From NCBI GenBank assembly GCA_023678885.1, contig CM043005.1, positions 1,932,814-1,996,813 on the forward strand: a stretch of DNA of 64,000 nucleotides, given 5' to 3'. A program made the translations under genes and the position numbers. The DNA is from Pogostemon cablin. Taxonomy: Eukaryota; Streptophyta; Magnoliopsida; Lamiales; Lamiaceae. Each line of letters starts with the position of its first letter. Position 1 is the first letter of the stretch. Under the pieces are notes generated by a model. It saw only the letters and a list, made by a program, of their open reading frames with translations. It searched no databases and was not told where the DNA came from. Shown here one piece after another: positions 36,430 through 47,371 of this stretch.

Positions 36430-37580
36430 AGAGTCACAACAGTACCAACTCAATGCAAGGTATCTTCAAAGATGATGCAGGCATCATCCAGCGACTTATA
36501 GTGCTTCAATCGATGCCCATTCGCTGTTATGATGTCTCCATCCTTGTCCATGATCTCAAAACTCCCCCCTTCGCAGGCTCTATGGATAATGAATGGTCCT
36601 GTCCACTTCGATTCAATTTTCCTGCAAAAAGCTTTAAACGAGAGTTAAAAAGTAATACCTCATCTCCTTGCTTGAACTCTTTATAGGTGATCTTCGAGTC
36701 ATGCCACTTCTTCATTCTCTCCTTATAGATCACCGAGTTCTTGAAAGCTTGATTTCTGAACTCATCTAGTTGATTTATATGAGTCAACCTCAACTCCTTT
36801 TTCTCCTTAAGAGACAAGTTAATACTTCTCACGGCCCAGAAAGACTTATGTTGAATCTCTACGGGTAAGTGGCATGGCTTCCCATAGGCAATTTGATAAG
36901 TTGACATATCTAGCACAGTCTTATATGCGATTCCCCCCCCCCCCCCCCCATAAAATATCATCGAGCTTCATAGCCCAATCCTTCCTATTGGTTCCAACCA
37001 CCTTCTACATAATTTGCTTTACTTACCAATTAGAGACTTCAGCTTGCCCATTCGCTTGAGGATGATAGGGTGTAGTAATCCTATGCTTTACACCATACTC
37101 CTTAAGAACTCTTTCAATGAGCTTATTGACGAAGTGAGAACCCCCATCACTCACGAGTGCTTTCGGAACTCCATAGCGGGTAAATATATGCTTCTTCAAG
37201 AATGAAAACACCATCTTCGTATCATTCATGCGAGCAGGAATCGCTTCCACCCACTTAGAAACATAATCAACAACAAGAAAGATGTAGAGAAATCCATTAG
37301 ATGGGGGAAAAGGCCCCATAAAATTGATCCCCATACATCGAAGATCTCTACAAAAATGCTCTGTTGAAGGGGCATCTCATCCCTTCTACTTAAAAAAGAC
37401 CAATATAAAGCGGATTGTAGTACCTTTGCTGCAGTCTTTTGGGCTCCGAAGTACCCCCCGTTAGGTTGTGCATGACAAAAATCAAGAACACTCTTCATCT
37501 CTATCTCGGGCACACACATACGGATGATAGAATTCGTACAAATCTTGTACACAAACGGATCATACCATAGAAAAGTCTCA
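36430..37580 (-). pseudogene. Integrase of element B, broken
   Basis: The zinc-binding N-terminus is partly kept (DFCHAQPNGGYFGAQKTAAK, 37480-37420). The catalytic core (37334-37023) shows GINFMGPFPPS, VVDYVSKWVEA, VSDGGSHF and PYHPQANGQAEVSN. The family's first catalytic Asp (IDFMGP) is Asn here; the second Asp and the Glu are present. A stop and a run of 17 C (36933-36949) then disrupt the frame. The C-terminal part (36961-36527) has KTVLDMSTYQIAYGKPCHLP, EFRNQAFKNSVIYKERMKKW and GDEVLLFNSRLKLFAGKL, typical of Athila/Tat integrases. The role is insertion of element cDNA into the genome. With the D to N change, stops and slips, this copy is inactive. Confidence 0.9.
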
Positions 37581-37875
37581 ACATCTCTCTTGAATTTGGC
37601 AAGTTGATACCTACTGAGACCTCTAGGAATTTCAACGGATAAAATGTAATTGACATAATCAGTCTACCATGGATCCATTCCATGAGCAGCAACTACACAA
37701 GTTTTCTCCGCTCTTTCAACGAACACAACCATAATCTTCTAATCTGGGAACATCTCTCTTGAATTTGGTAAGTTGATGCCTATTGAACCATGGATCTATT
37801 CCTTTAGCAGCAACTACACAAGCTTTCTCCGCTCCTTCAATAAACACAGTCATAATCTTCTCATCCGGAAACATC
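37581..37875. repeat. Partial tandem duplication in the RNase H-integrase linker
   Basis: The unit starting ACATCTCTCTTGAATTTGG at 37581 recurs at 37750; the second copy lacks about 47 bp and has diverged. It falls inside the coding region of B and adds to its disruption. Confidence 0.85.
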
Positions 37876-38041
37876 TATTCAATGTATACAAAATAGTCAT
37901 CATAATGATCCCTTGTCTCTTACCTTGATAGGTGATCCGCCAAAATATTCTCTGTTCCTTACTTGTCTCGGATGTCCATATCAAACTCTTGTAGAAGAAA
38001 GATCCATCTAATAATTCTAGGCTTCACTTTCTTCTTCTCCA

Positions 38042-39791
38042 TCAAGTACAGATCGCAGAATGATTCGTGTACACAATTGTCTTCATGCCAACCAAATATT
38101 GTCGAAACTTATTGAATGCATACACAACAGCTAAAAACTCCTTTTCAGTGACAATGTAATTCTTTTGTGCTGCATCAAAAGTTTTGCTTGCATAGTAGAT
38201 GGCGCATAACTTCTTTTCTCTTAGCTGCCCGAGCACCACTCCAAGTTCTAGATCACTTGCATCACACATAAGTACAAACAACTGAGTCCAATTCGGTGTG
38301 ATCAAGATAGATGCAGTAATAAGCGCCTCTTTCAAAACCTGAAAAGTTGTTAGACATTCATCATCAAAAACAAAATAAACATTTTTTTCAAGTAAATGAG
38401 ACAATGGCTTGGAGTTTTTTTAGAAGTCTTTGATAAATCTTCTATAGAATCCAGTGTGTTCAATGAAAGACCGCACTCCCTTCTCATTGGTAGGTGGTAG
38501 AAGCTTCTCAATTGCCACCACCTTTGCTCGATCAACCTGCAATCCCTTTGCCAAAATATGATGCCCCAAGAACAATCCCATCTCTCACCATGAAGTGACA
38601 CTTCTCCCAATTCAAGACAAGATTAGTTTCTTGACATCTCTTCAAAATAGTAGATAGGTTAGACAAACAAATATCAAAGGAGGAACCAAAAATAGAAAAA
38701 TCATCCATAAATACCTCCATGATCTTCTCTATCAAACCATCAAATATGGCCATCATGCAACGCTGAAATGTAGCAGGTGCATTACATAGCCCAAAAGGAA
38801 TCTTCCTAAAAGCAAAGGTTCCATAAGGGCAAGTAAAAGTAGTATTTTCTTGGTCCTTGGGAGCAATCATGATTTGATTATAACCCGAGTACTCATCCGA
38901 GAAATAATAAAATGCATACCCTGCTAGACGATCTAACATTTAATCCATGAAAGAAAGAGGGAAGTGGTCTTTGCATGTATTTTCATTTGGTCCCCTTTAA
39001 TATGTATACACACGCCATCAAGTAGGAATCCTAGTGGCTAATGTCTCTCCAGCATCGGCTTTAATAATAGTCACGCCCCCCTTCTTAGCTACTACATGCA
39101 ATGGACTCACATGGGGACTATCACTAATTGGATAAATAATTCCTGCATCTAACCATGTTAGGATTTGCTTCTTATTCACTTCATGAATCGCGGGATTAAC
39201 CCTCCTCTGATTCTGAATACACACCTTAGTTTAATCTAGCAACCTTATCTTATGCATGCAATAAGATGGACTAATACCTTTCAAATCCTCAAGATACCAA
39301 CCAATAGCAGACTTATACTTCCTAAGCACATCTAACAACTCTTCAAGTTGATCATTAGTAAGAGAAGAAGATACAATTACCGGATAAGTTTCATTATCAT
39401 CTAGATAGGCATACTTCAAGTGTTCCAGTAATGGTTTCAGCTCCTCTTTCTTTTCATCATTCGATGTGCTTTCTCTATCCAATGGGAGGTATTGCCTAGT
39501 CCACTTAACTTCTTCAAGCTTGGTTCTTTTTTATTCATACCTGTCATCACCCAAAGCAAGTAAATTTTTAAGAAATTCAATACATACCTCATTAGAGAGC
39601 TCATCTAGCTCTGTGGTGGGAAAAGTAATAGACTCTGCCAAGCATGTCTCAAAGGGATCCTTCGAAAGGATCAAGGACATATCCTCCTTCATGATCTCCT
39701 CCACCACATCAATGCTGTGACATTGCGTCTCCATCGGCACCTTTATTGTTTTATCTAGGTTGAACAAAATCTCTTCTTTATCCATTCTCAA
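38042..39791 (-). pseudogene. Protease-RT linker, reverse transcriptase and RNase H of element B
   Basis: The linker (39791-39531, then 39482) holds VVEEIMKEDMSLILSKDPFE and LEELLDVLRKYKSAIGWYLE. RT starts around 39260 (GISPSYCMHKIRLL, then DAGIIYPISDSPHVSPLHVV and KKGG). The palm follows at 38939-38600 with FSDEYSGYNQI (family CFLDGYSGY), FCPYGTFAFR-like TCPYGTFAFRKIPFGLCNAP and the catalytic FMDD box (38720 region). RNase H (38404-38042) shows LMCDASDLELGVVLGQ, YYASKTFDAAQKNY, TEKEFLAVVYAFNKFRQYLV and YTNHSAI, where the family has YTDH; a catalytic Asp is lost. Frameshifts lie near 39480, 39240, 39020-38940 and 38570-38400. The protein family copies element RNA into DNA; this copy is dead. 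Confidence 0.92.
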
Positions 39792-40604
39792 TCAAAGTTT
39801 CTCCTTTTGGACATCAATCATAGCTCCAGCTGTGGCAAGGAATGGCCTACCCAAGATAAGAGAGACATTATCCTTGTCATTTTCTATCTCTAGCACAAGA
39901 AAATCCACAGGAAAGACAAGCTTCTCTACTTTTATAAGTACATCTTCAATCATACCCTTCGGAAAAGTCATGGACATATCCGCCAACTGTAGAGCCACTG
40001 TTGTAGGAGCGACCTCCCCCAAACTTAGCTTCTTAAATATAGACAAGGGCATCAAGTTGATGCTTGCACCAAGATCACACAAAGCTTTTCGTGCCAGCCC
40101 CTTTCCAATTTCACATTTAATAGTAAAGCTTCTCGGATCCTTCAACTTAGCTGGCAGCTTCCTCTGAATGATCGAGCTGCAGTTCTTTGATAGATTCACC
40201 GTCTCTACTCTGTTCAAGCTCCTTTTCTTCAATTTGATATCCAACAAATCAGACATAATATGACATCTCCATGATTGCTTCGGAGAAATGAATGTTCAAG
40301 CTTATCTTATTCATTATATCCTGGAATCTCATGAACTTATCTTCGAATTCCTTCTTCACTAACCTAAAAGGAAATGAAGGAGGTATCTTTTTCTTAGGAA
40401 TTCCTCATTCATCACATTCAACCTCCTTCGCCTTGTCTTCTCGGCTCTCAATCTCTTGGCTCTTTCCCACTTCTTCTCTACTTTTTGCTCATTATTCTGC
40501 TCTTGAGATGGTACTTTAGTGCTCTGAATAACTAGTGTAGCATTCAATATTGAAACTAAGTTCGACTTATGTAGTTCGACCGTAGCTCGACCAAATTGGT
40601 CTGG
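39792..40604 (-). pseudogene. Aspartic protease region of element B, up to the F insertion
   Basis: The 40256-39792 frame reads ARKALCDLGASINLMPLSIF with the DLG active-site form, LQLADMSMTFPKGMIEDVLI, PVDFLVLEIENDKDNVSLIL and GRPFLATAGAMIDVQKE, the usual Athila/Tat retropepsin pattern. Upstream (40530-40359) is a basic linker (KKWERAKRLRAEKTRRRR), and beyond that the end of a GTTCGACC repeat unit at 40569-40604, where F is inserted. It cleaves the polyprotein in the living family. Confidence 0.9.
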
Positions 40605-40609
40605 TCGAG
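40605..40609. repeat. Target-site duplication of the F array, left copy
   Basis: TCGAG is repeated exactly at 52314-52318. Removing 40610-52318 restores a continuous repeat unit of element B (GGTCTGGTCGAG then CTAGATGAG). Confidence 0.9.
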
Positions 40610-42415
40610 TGTTTAGTGTGAAAATGTGCATGTTTTAGGGTCCAATTTAGCACCATTTTGTAGAATTTATGTTCGTATTTTAGCACTAAATAGTTATTTT
40701 TCATATATTTAAGATATTGGTGCATTTGAGGTGTTATTTCGTATTTTTATATGGAAAATGGATTAAAAGAGCAAAGTTGGAATGAAGAGTGAAATCGTGA
40801 AAGAATGTTGAAAAAGGCATGTCCAATTTGCATAATTTTTATGTATTTTTGTATAAGTTCAAACTAATCATGAGATATATGGTTAGAAAACTATAGAAGA
40901 GTAGGTCATTTTAGCTCAAGAAACACCTCAATTAGAGGTCAGATGAGCGAGTTATGATCAAAACGGTGAATACGCGCAAACTATACCGACCAGCACAACT
41001 CATGCCACTTTTTCATGACTCGTTCCCTTCAACTGTTAGAGTTTTGGTGATTTCTTTATATGAATAGAAAGCAGAGGAAAAGAGGATCGTGTGAGCATAA
41101 AATTCACCTCAATCAGAGTCCGGATAAAGTTATAAGCAAAACCGTGAGGTCGCGCAATCTGCTGATGAGTGGCTCGACCCAGCGGTCCAATTTTTAGCCT
41201 GTTCATTTGTTTGACGTGAAAAAGCCCAATTTTGAGGTGGAATTCGAATTTTATCAGCCTTCAACTATAAAATGAGCCCTTGAGAGGCCCAAAACAATAA
41301 CTCTCCACCACGTCTGACTACACAATCTTAACCCATCACCTTCCGCCATCCATCTCTACCCTTCACCCACCTTTCACATATCACCCACACACTTAATCAC
41401 GGTGTTTGCTACTTGAGAAGGAGAACGGAAGAGGATAATCAAGACAGAAAGAGAAAACGGAAAATTATTCTAGAAAAGGGTTTTTCTTCTTTCTTTAATT
41501 TCTTATTGTTGATATATAGACTCATGTGTAAGTTTCATTCCATAGACATGGTTGTTGCTTGTAACACCATGGACTAGTACTTTTCTGGATAGTTTTAGGT
41601 TTTGAAGGTTGAATTGGATTGAATTGATGACCTAGACTAGGTTATGGATTTCTGCAGTATTCTTATTCCCTTATTAATGCTTTGATTGAGACTTATATTT
41701 TTGTCTAATATGGTCTGCCCCATTCATGACATGTCATTGTCTTATGCATATTTATGTTTGTTGCTTGTGCCATAAAGTGATTATATTTGTCTATCTGTTA
41801 TGTGTAAAGCGAATCTAACAGTATAACCTTTATTCATTAGAATAATTAATATTGGACACATAATATATTTATTAATTACCATTCTAGAGGATTTAGTTTC
41901 TTAGATTGTTAGATCGGAACCGAGGTTTTATTCTTAATTACCTATAAAGGGAAGTCTAGTACTCCAGCCTTTAATGGAATTTTGCATGAAGTATCTAGAA
42001 AGGGAGTATGAAATATCCTTCTGTATTTAAGGGTTTGAACCAGATTTATGTGTTAAATTTAATTTAAAAGAGGGATTTAACATAGTTATGTGATTGCTTA
42101 AATAAAATCTACAGGAATTATAACTGATTGTTTAGTGATTTAATTTGATTAATTTAAACTAGAATTTTTACTAGAGCTATCTTATATGTTCTCTTGAAAC
42201 ACTTTTAATTGTTAGTGGTTTTTATTTTTATTTATTTTATTTTTCATTATAATAATTTCCAAACTAAGAAAAGGTTACTTTGTTTTAACTATTAGTGGGG
42301 CAAATTATATTTATGTGGTAATCTATTTAGCTGGGTTCGATAATTTAACTTGGTTACATATTGAAACTGCAATTGAATCCCTACACTTGAGGATAAACAA
42401 AATGGTGAACAAGCT
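40610..42415 (+). repeat. LTR1 of the F array
   Basis: It starts TGTTTAGTGTGAAAAT and ends GAACAAGCT, 1806 bp, followed by AA and the PBS. It matches LTR2 and LTR3 throughout. A TATA-like ACTATAAAATGAGCCC lies near 41264, followed by a CT-rich leader. The last base is T here and in LTR2 but A in LTR3. Confidence 0.93.
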
Positions 42416-42417
42416 AA

Positions 42418-42435
42418 TGGCGCCGTTGATGGGGA
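42418..42435 (+). other. Primer binding site, first F internal
   Basis: TGGCGCCGTTGATGGGGA matches the tRNA-Asp-type site except at two positions. Confidence 0.85.
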
Positions 42436-45400
42436 TTAGATTGTTTAATTAGGAGACCACTAAATTATTTGTTATCACTTTTAATTAGATTTTTTTACTA
42501 TATTTTTTTATTAATTTATTTGAATATATTCTGACTCTGAATTATTTTTGAGGTACAAGAGATGGAATTCTATGGAAATCAGAATGTTATGGTTCCTCCT
42601 CCATATATATTACATGGATGAGAGGTAATATGGTTTATAATTTTCCAATGAATCAAGTTAAGTCAGATATGAAGATGAATGGGCTTGTGCTTACAATTGA
42701 AATTCATATCAAACTCATCAAGAGAACACTTATTCTACTTCGATCAAAACTACCCATGAATCCAAGAATTTGTTTGAAGAGTTGTAGGAGCAACAATAAG
42801 AGATGAAGAATGAACTAGAAGAGAGACAAAAGATCTTTGATTTTCTTATGCTTCATCTACGTCAACTAGAGGAAAGAGTAGAGGTTTAAAAAGGGTTTGA
42901 GGAAGAAATTGTTGTTCCATCGTGCAATGGAATGCAGTCTGAAGGTCCTAAGTTATCGTTTGAAGAGTGAAAAAGCATTGATATAGTAGAGGAAATTTCT
43001 AAGGAGAGCTTACACATAATCCTGTCTAAGGATCCATTAGAAACAAGCCTAAGAGAATTTCTTACTCATCCTAATACGATTACTGATGGCTTTCCTAGTG
43101 AGCTTTCTCTTGAATTCCTTGAATACTTATATGAATCAAATAATTACAGGAACTTAAAAGGAGAAGAAGCAAGAGTTGAGGAACTAAAGTGTAAGAAGCG
43201 ATTCCTTTCACTCGAGGAGGAGTTGCCGAGCACCTAAAACAGAAAAAGGCAGAGGAAGAAGATAAAGAAAAAGAGCAAAGTTAAGAAGCAACCGAAGATG
43301 ACTTGAAGAATGAAATGAGCTAAACCTTAAAATTCTTTAAGTTGCATTGAATCTAATGATAATATTTTTAATGATTTTGTTTTACCTAATGATTCCTCTT
43401 ATATTCTTATGGACAATGTGTTAGAAGAGAAGTTGGGAATATTTGTTAGAAGAAGGAATAAGTGTTAGAGTAGAATGGAGAGATTGATGAGATGTGATCA
43501 AAACATGGTTGGCAAAGTAAAGATAAATTTTAAGAATGCCAATGAGGTCATCCCTTGCCACAAGTATATGATTAATGAAGAAGCATAAAGATTAGAGTAC
43601 GATGGTAAGGATGAAAGATATCCATGGTCATTCTGATGAGTCTACTATTTTTTTCGAGCTCATCGACATTAAACAAGAGCGCTTGGTAGGAGGCAACCCA
43701 TCGTTTAAATACTTTTATTTTATTTCGTTTGTTGTGTCTTGTGTTAGGTGATTTATAATCCAGGTGTGTACTTACATTTAAGGTAATTACATCCTTTGAA
43801 ACTTAGATTCAACTCACATTTTTATCTAAGTTTGGGGGGTGTGATATTCTTTCCTTGTTCCAACCGCACCTAGGTATGTTCACTCTGTGTGTGATACCTG
43901 GAGGTCGATTTTTTTATAATTTTCGAAATTTATTTCGATCTTTCGAATTATTTTGTGACTTTCCAAATGTCTTATGTGTCTTGTGTGATTCTTAGATTTG
44001 GTGTGATTTTAATTTTGGTTGAATTTTTTTAGTTCTCCTATGTTTTTACTAATGAGAGTGTTTAAGTGGTGATGAAAGAGAAGTGAATTCTATCTGAGAC
44101 CTACACCTGATCGACTTGAATAACTCGAAGAACTTGCAAGATTTGGTATACTATTAATTTTTATGGGAAAGATTGTGTTGATTTATGAGTAGTTGAGGTA
44201 CTTGTATTTGAGTTTCTGGTTGTGTGCTTAGTATGGGTTTATTTGTTATATTTCTGCCAGAAATTCATATGCTCTTGAAATTGATGAAGGAAGCGTACTT
44301 AAGTTATATTGTGATATGAACTTCTCTGTGTACTTGTGAGATATTGCTTACTATTAAGAATACTCTGTTACTTGTTAAAAGACATGTGAGATATTGAGCC
44401 TTTAGATCATATACATAATCATATGATGTTTCTTTTCTGGTAAGTATCGTTCTTGTGTGTGCATTCTAGAAGTTGCCTCTTGTCTTGCTTGAGACCGCAT
44501 GCTATGTTAGATGATGGGAGATGATTTTAGGTCATCCTTAAATTTATGAGTTGCTTAGCCAAATAATTCTCTACCATATGATAGTTTATCGTTAGTTAGC
44601 CCCGTTGGGCCTTAAAACCTCATTCTTTGGCAACATACGAGAAATAACCACTTTGAGTATTTTAATGATTTTTTTAGCCTTGATTGTCCGTCATGAAAAT
44701 AATTAAAGGCTTTTCAAAGTTAGTTGATGTAGTTTGATAACAGCTTGGGAAGGAATAAAATTGGTGTTGAAATAGTGATTGAGCTTGAGAATGCATCTAA
44801 GGAAATCCATGGAGTAATGCTTAAATCTAGTACTCCATTGAAACAAATATCCTAGGGTAGTGCTTGAATCTAATACCCTATGGAGGATGCGAGAGGTAAT
44901 GCCCAAAATTGGTACCTCAAAAGAAGAAGAAAATGAAAAAAGAAAGGAAAAAATGTATATGTTGTGTGTGGAAGACAAAATTTGAGGAGTTGAGGAGGAT
45001 AATGTGCTTAATTGAAGTGAGTAAAAATAACGAAAGATCATGATGGATTGCGACTTGATTGATCTAAGTTTTGAGTCACTTATCTATATATTTTCTACCT
45101 TAACCAAAGAGACAACATTATATCCTATTAAAAGTCCTTTTTGATCCCATTGTCGAATCATACTTTAAGTGGTGGAGAGTTTGAGACTTTTGGTAAGCTT
45201 ATGGTTACGCAAGCACTTGAATTGACTTTGAGCGTAAACACCATATCCATAAGTGTATATCTTTTACACTAGAGTGCGAGTGATATACTTCCCTTAAGAA
45301 TAAGTTAATGGAGCATTTTAATTGGTGGTGATTGTCTTAACTTGTATGCTATGAATGAATTATTGCATGTAATGAGAGTTTCATGACCGGAGTTAATGAC

Positions 45401-45523
45401 AATTGTAAGTTGAATGGCCTAATAGTAATATCCCTTGTTTTCCTTTAGATTTTTTCACACTATCTTTCTTCATAGTTCGATTTTGTTGTTCGGGGACGAA
45501 CAACATCTTATGTTTGGGGGGTT
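42436..45523 (+). mobile_element. Internal region 1 of the F array (coding-poor Athila derivative)
   Basis: No protease, RT or integrase is present. Broken fragments of one protein are legible: MEFYGNQNVMVPPPYILHG at 42562, a glutamate-rich heptad stretch (RQKIFDFLMLHLRQLEERVE, 42820-42890), and SIDIVEEISKESL with LSKDPLETSLREFLTH and FLEYL at 42973-43130. The last part matches the protease-RT linker of element B (VVEEIMKEDMSLILSKDPFE). So F is probably an Athila element that lost most of gag, all of PR and the rest of pol. The post-coding block (43663-43703), internal purine tract (43826-43840), a donor-like CTAG|GTATGT near 43872, a 1.6-kb 3' region and the 3' purine tract (45510-45523) follow. 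Confidence 0.8.
43663..43703 (+). other. Conserved post-coding block, F internal 1
   Basis: CGACATTAAACAAGAGCGCTT then GGTAGGAGGCAACCCA, matching those of A, B and F internal 2. Confidence 0.8.
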
Positions 45524-47351
45524 TGTTTAGTGTGAAAATCTGCATGTTTCAAGATCCGATTTAGCACCATTTTGTAGAATTTATTTTCGTATTTTAGCAC
45601 TAAATGATTAATTTTCATATATTTAATATATTAGTGCATTTGAGGTGTTATTTTATATTTTTAAGTGGAAAACAGATTAAAAGTGCAAAGTTGGAATGAA
45701 GAGTGAAATCATTAAAGAATGTTGAAAAACGCATGTCCAATTTGTATAGTTTTTCTGTATTTTTGTAGAAGTTGAAACTAATTATATGATATATTGTTAG
45801 AAAGCTACAAAAGAGAAGGTCATTTTGGCTCCAGAAAAACCTCAATTAGAGGAAAGATGAGGGATTTATGATCAAAACGGTGAAGGAGTGCAAGCAGTGC
45901 CAACCAGCACGACTCGTGCCAATTTTTCACAATTCGTGCCCTTCAAACGTTATTGTTTTGTAAGTTCTTTATATGGATAGAAAGTTGAGGAAGAGAGGAT
46001 TGCGTGAGTGCAAAAATCACCTCAATCGAAATCCGAATAAAGAAGTTATGAGCAAAACCGCGAGGTCGCGCAATCTACTGATGAGTGGCACGACCTGGCG
46101 GCCCAATTTTTGGCCCGTTTGTTTGTTTGACTTGAAAAAGCCCTATTTTGAGGTGGAATTCGAATTTTATCAGCCTTTAACTATAAAAGGAGCCCTTGAG
46201 AGTCCCAAAATAATAACTCTCCACCATGTCTGACTACACAATCTTAACCCATCATCTTCCGCCATCCATCTCTACCCTTCACCCACCTTTCACCTATCAC
46301 CCACACATTCAATCACGGTGTTTGCTACTTGAGAAAGAAAATGAAGAAGGATCATCAAGACAGAAAGAGAAAACGGAGAATTATTCCAGACAAGGGTTTT
46401 TCTTCTTTCTTTAATTTCTTATTGTTGATTTATAGACTCATGGGTAAGATTCATTCCATAGACATGGTTTTTGCTTGTAACACCATGGACTTATACTTTT
46501 CTGGATAGTTTTAGGTTTTGAAGGTTGAATTGGATTGAATTGATGACCTAGACTAGGTTATGAATTTCTGCAGTATTCTTATTCTCTTATTAATGCTTTG
46601 ATTGAGACTTATATTTTTGTCTTATATGGTCTACCTCATTCATGATATGTCATTGTCTTATGCATATTTATGTTTGTTGTTTGTGCCATAAAGTGATTAT
46701 ATTTGTCTATCTGTTATGTGTAAAGCGAATCTAACCATATAACCTTTATTCATTAGAATAATTAATATTGAAAACTTAATATATTTATTAATTACCATTC
46801 TAGAGGATTTGGTTTCTTAGATTGTTAGGTCGGAACCGAGGTTTTATTCTTAATTACCTATAAGGGGAAGTCTAGTGCTCTAGCCTTTAATGGAATTTTG
46901 CATGAAATACCTAGAAGGGAGTATGAAATACCCTTCTGTATCTGAGGGTTTGAACCAGATTTATGTGTTAAATTTACTTTAAAAGAGGGATTCAACATAG
47001 TTATGTGATTGCTTCAATAAAATCTGCAGGAATTATAACTGATTGTTTAGTGATTTAATTTGATTAATTTAAACTAGAATTTTTACTAGATTTATCTTAT
47101 CTTTTCTCTTGAAACACTTTTGATTGTTAGTGGTTTTTATTTTTATTTATTTTATTTTTCAGTATAATTAGTTTAATAATTTCCAAACTTAGAAAAGGTT
47201 ACTTTGTTTTAGCTATTAGTGGTGCAAATTATATATTTATGTGGTAATCTATTTAGCTCTAATCTTTTGGGTTCGATAATTTAACTTGGTTACATATTGA
47301 AACTGCAATTGATTCCCTACACTTGGGGACGCACAAAAAGGTGAACAAGCT
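45524..47351 (+). repeat. LTR2 of the F array (shared middle LTR)
   Basis: It starts TGTTTAGTGTGAAAAT directly after the purine tract TTTGGGGGGTT and ends GAACAAGCT before the second PBS. It therefore serves as 3' LTR for internal 1 and 5' LTR for internal 2. Length 1828 bp. Confidence 0.93.
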
Positions 47352-47353
47352 AA

Positions 47354-47371
47354 TGGCGTCGTTGCCGAGGA
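47354..47371 (+). other. Primer binding site, second F internal
   Basis: TGGCGTCGTTGCCGAGGA matches the tRNA-Asp-type site with two transitions. Confidence 0.85.
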
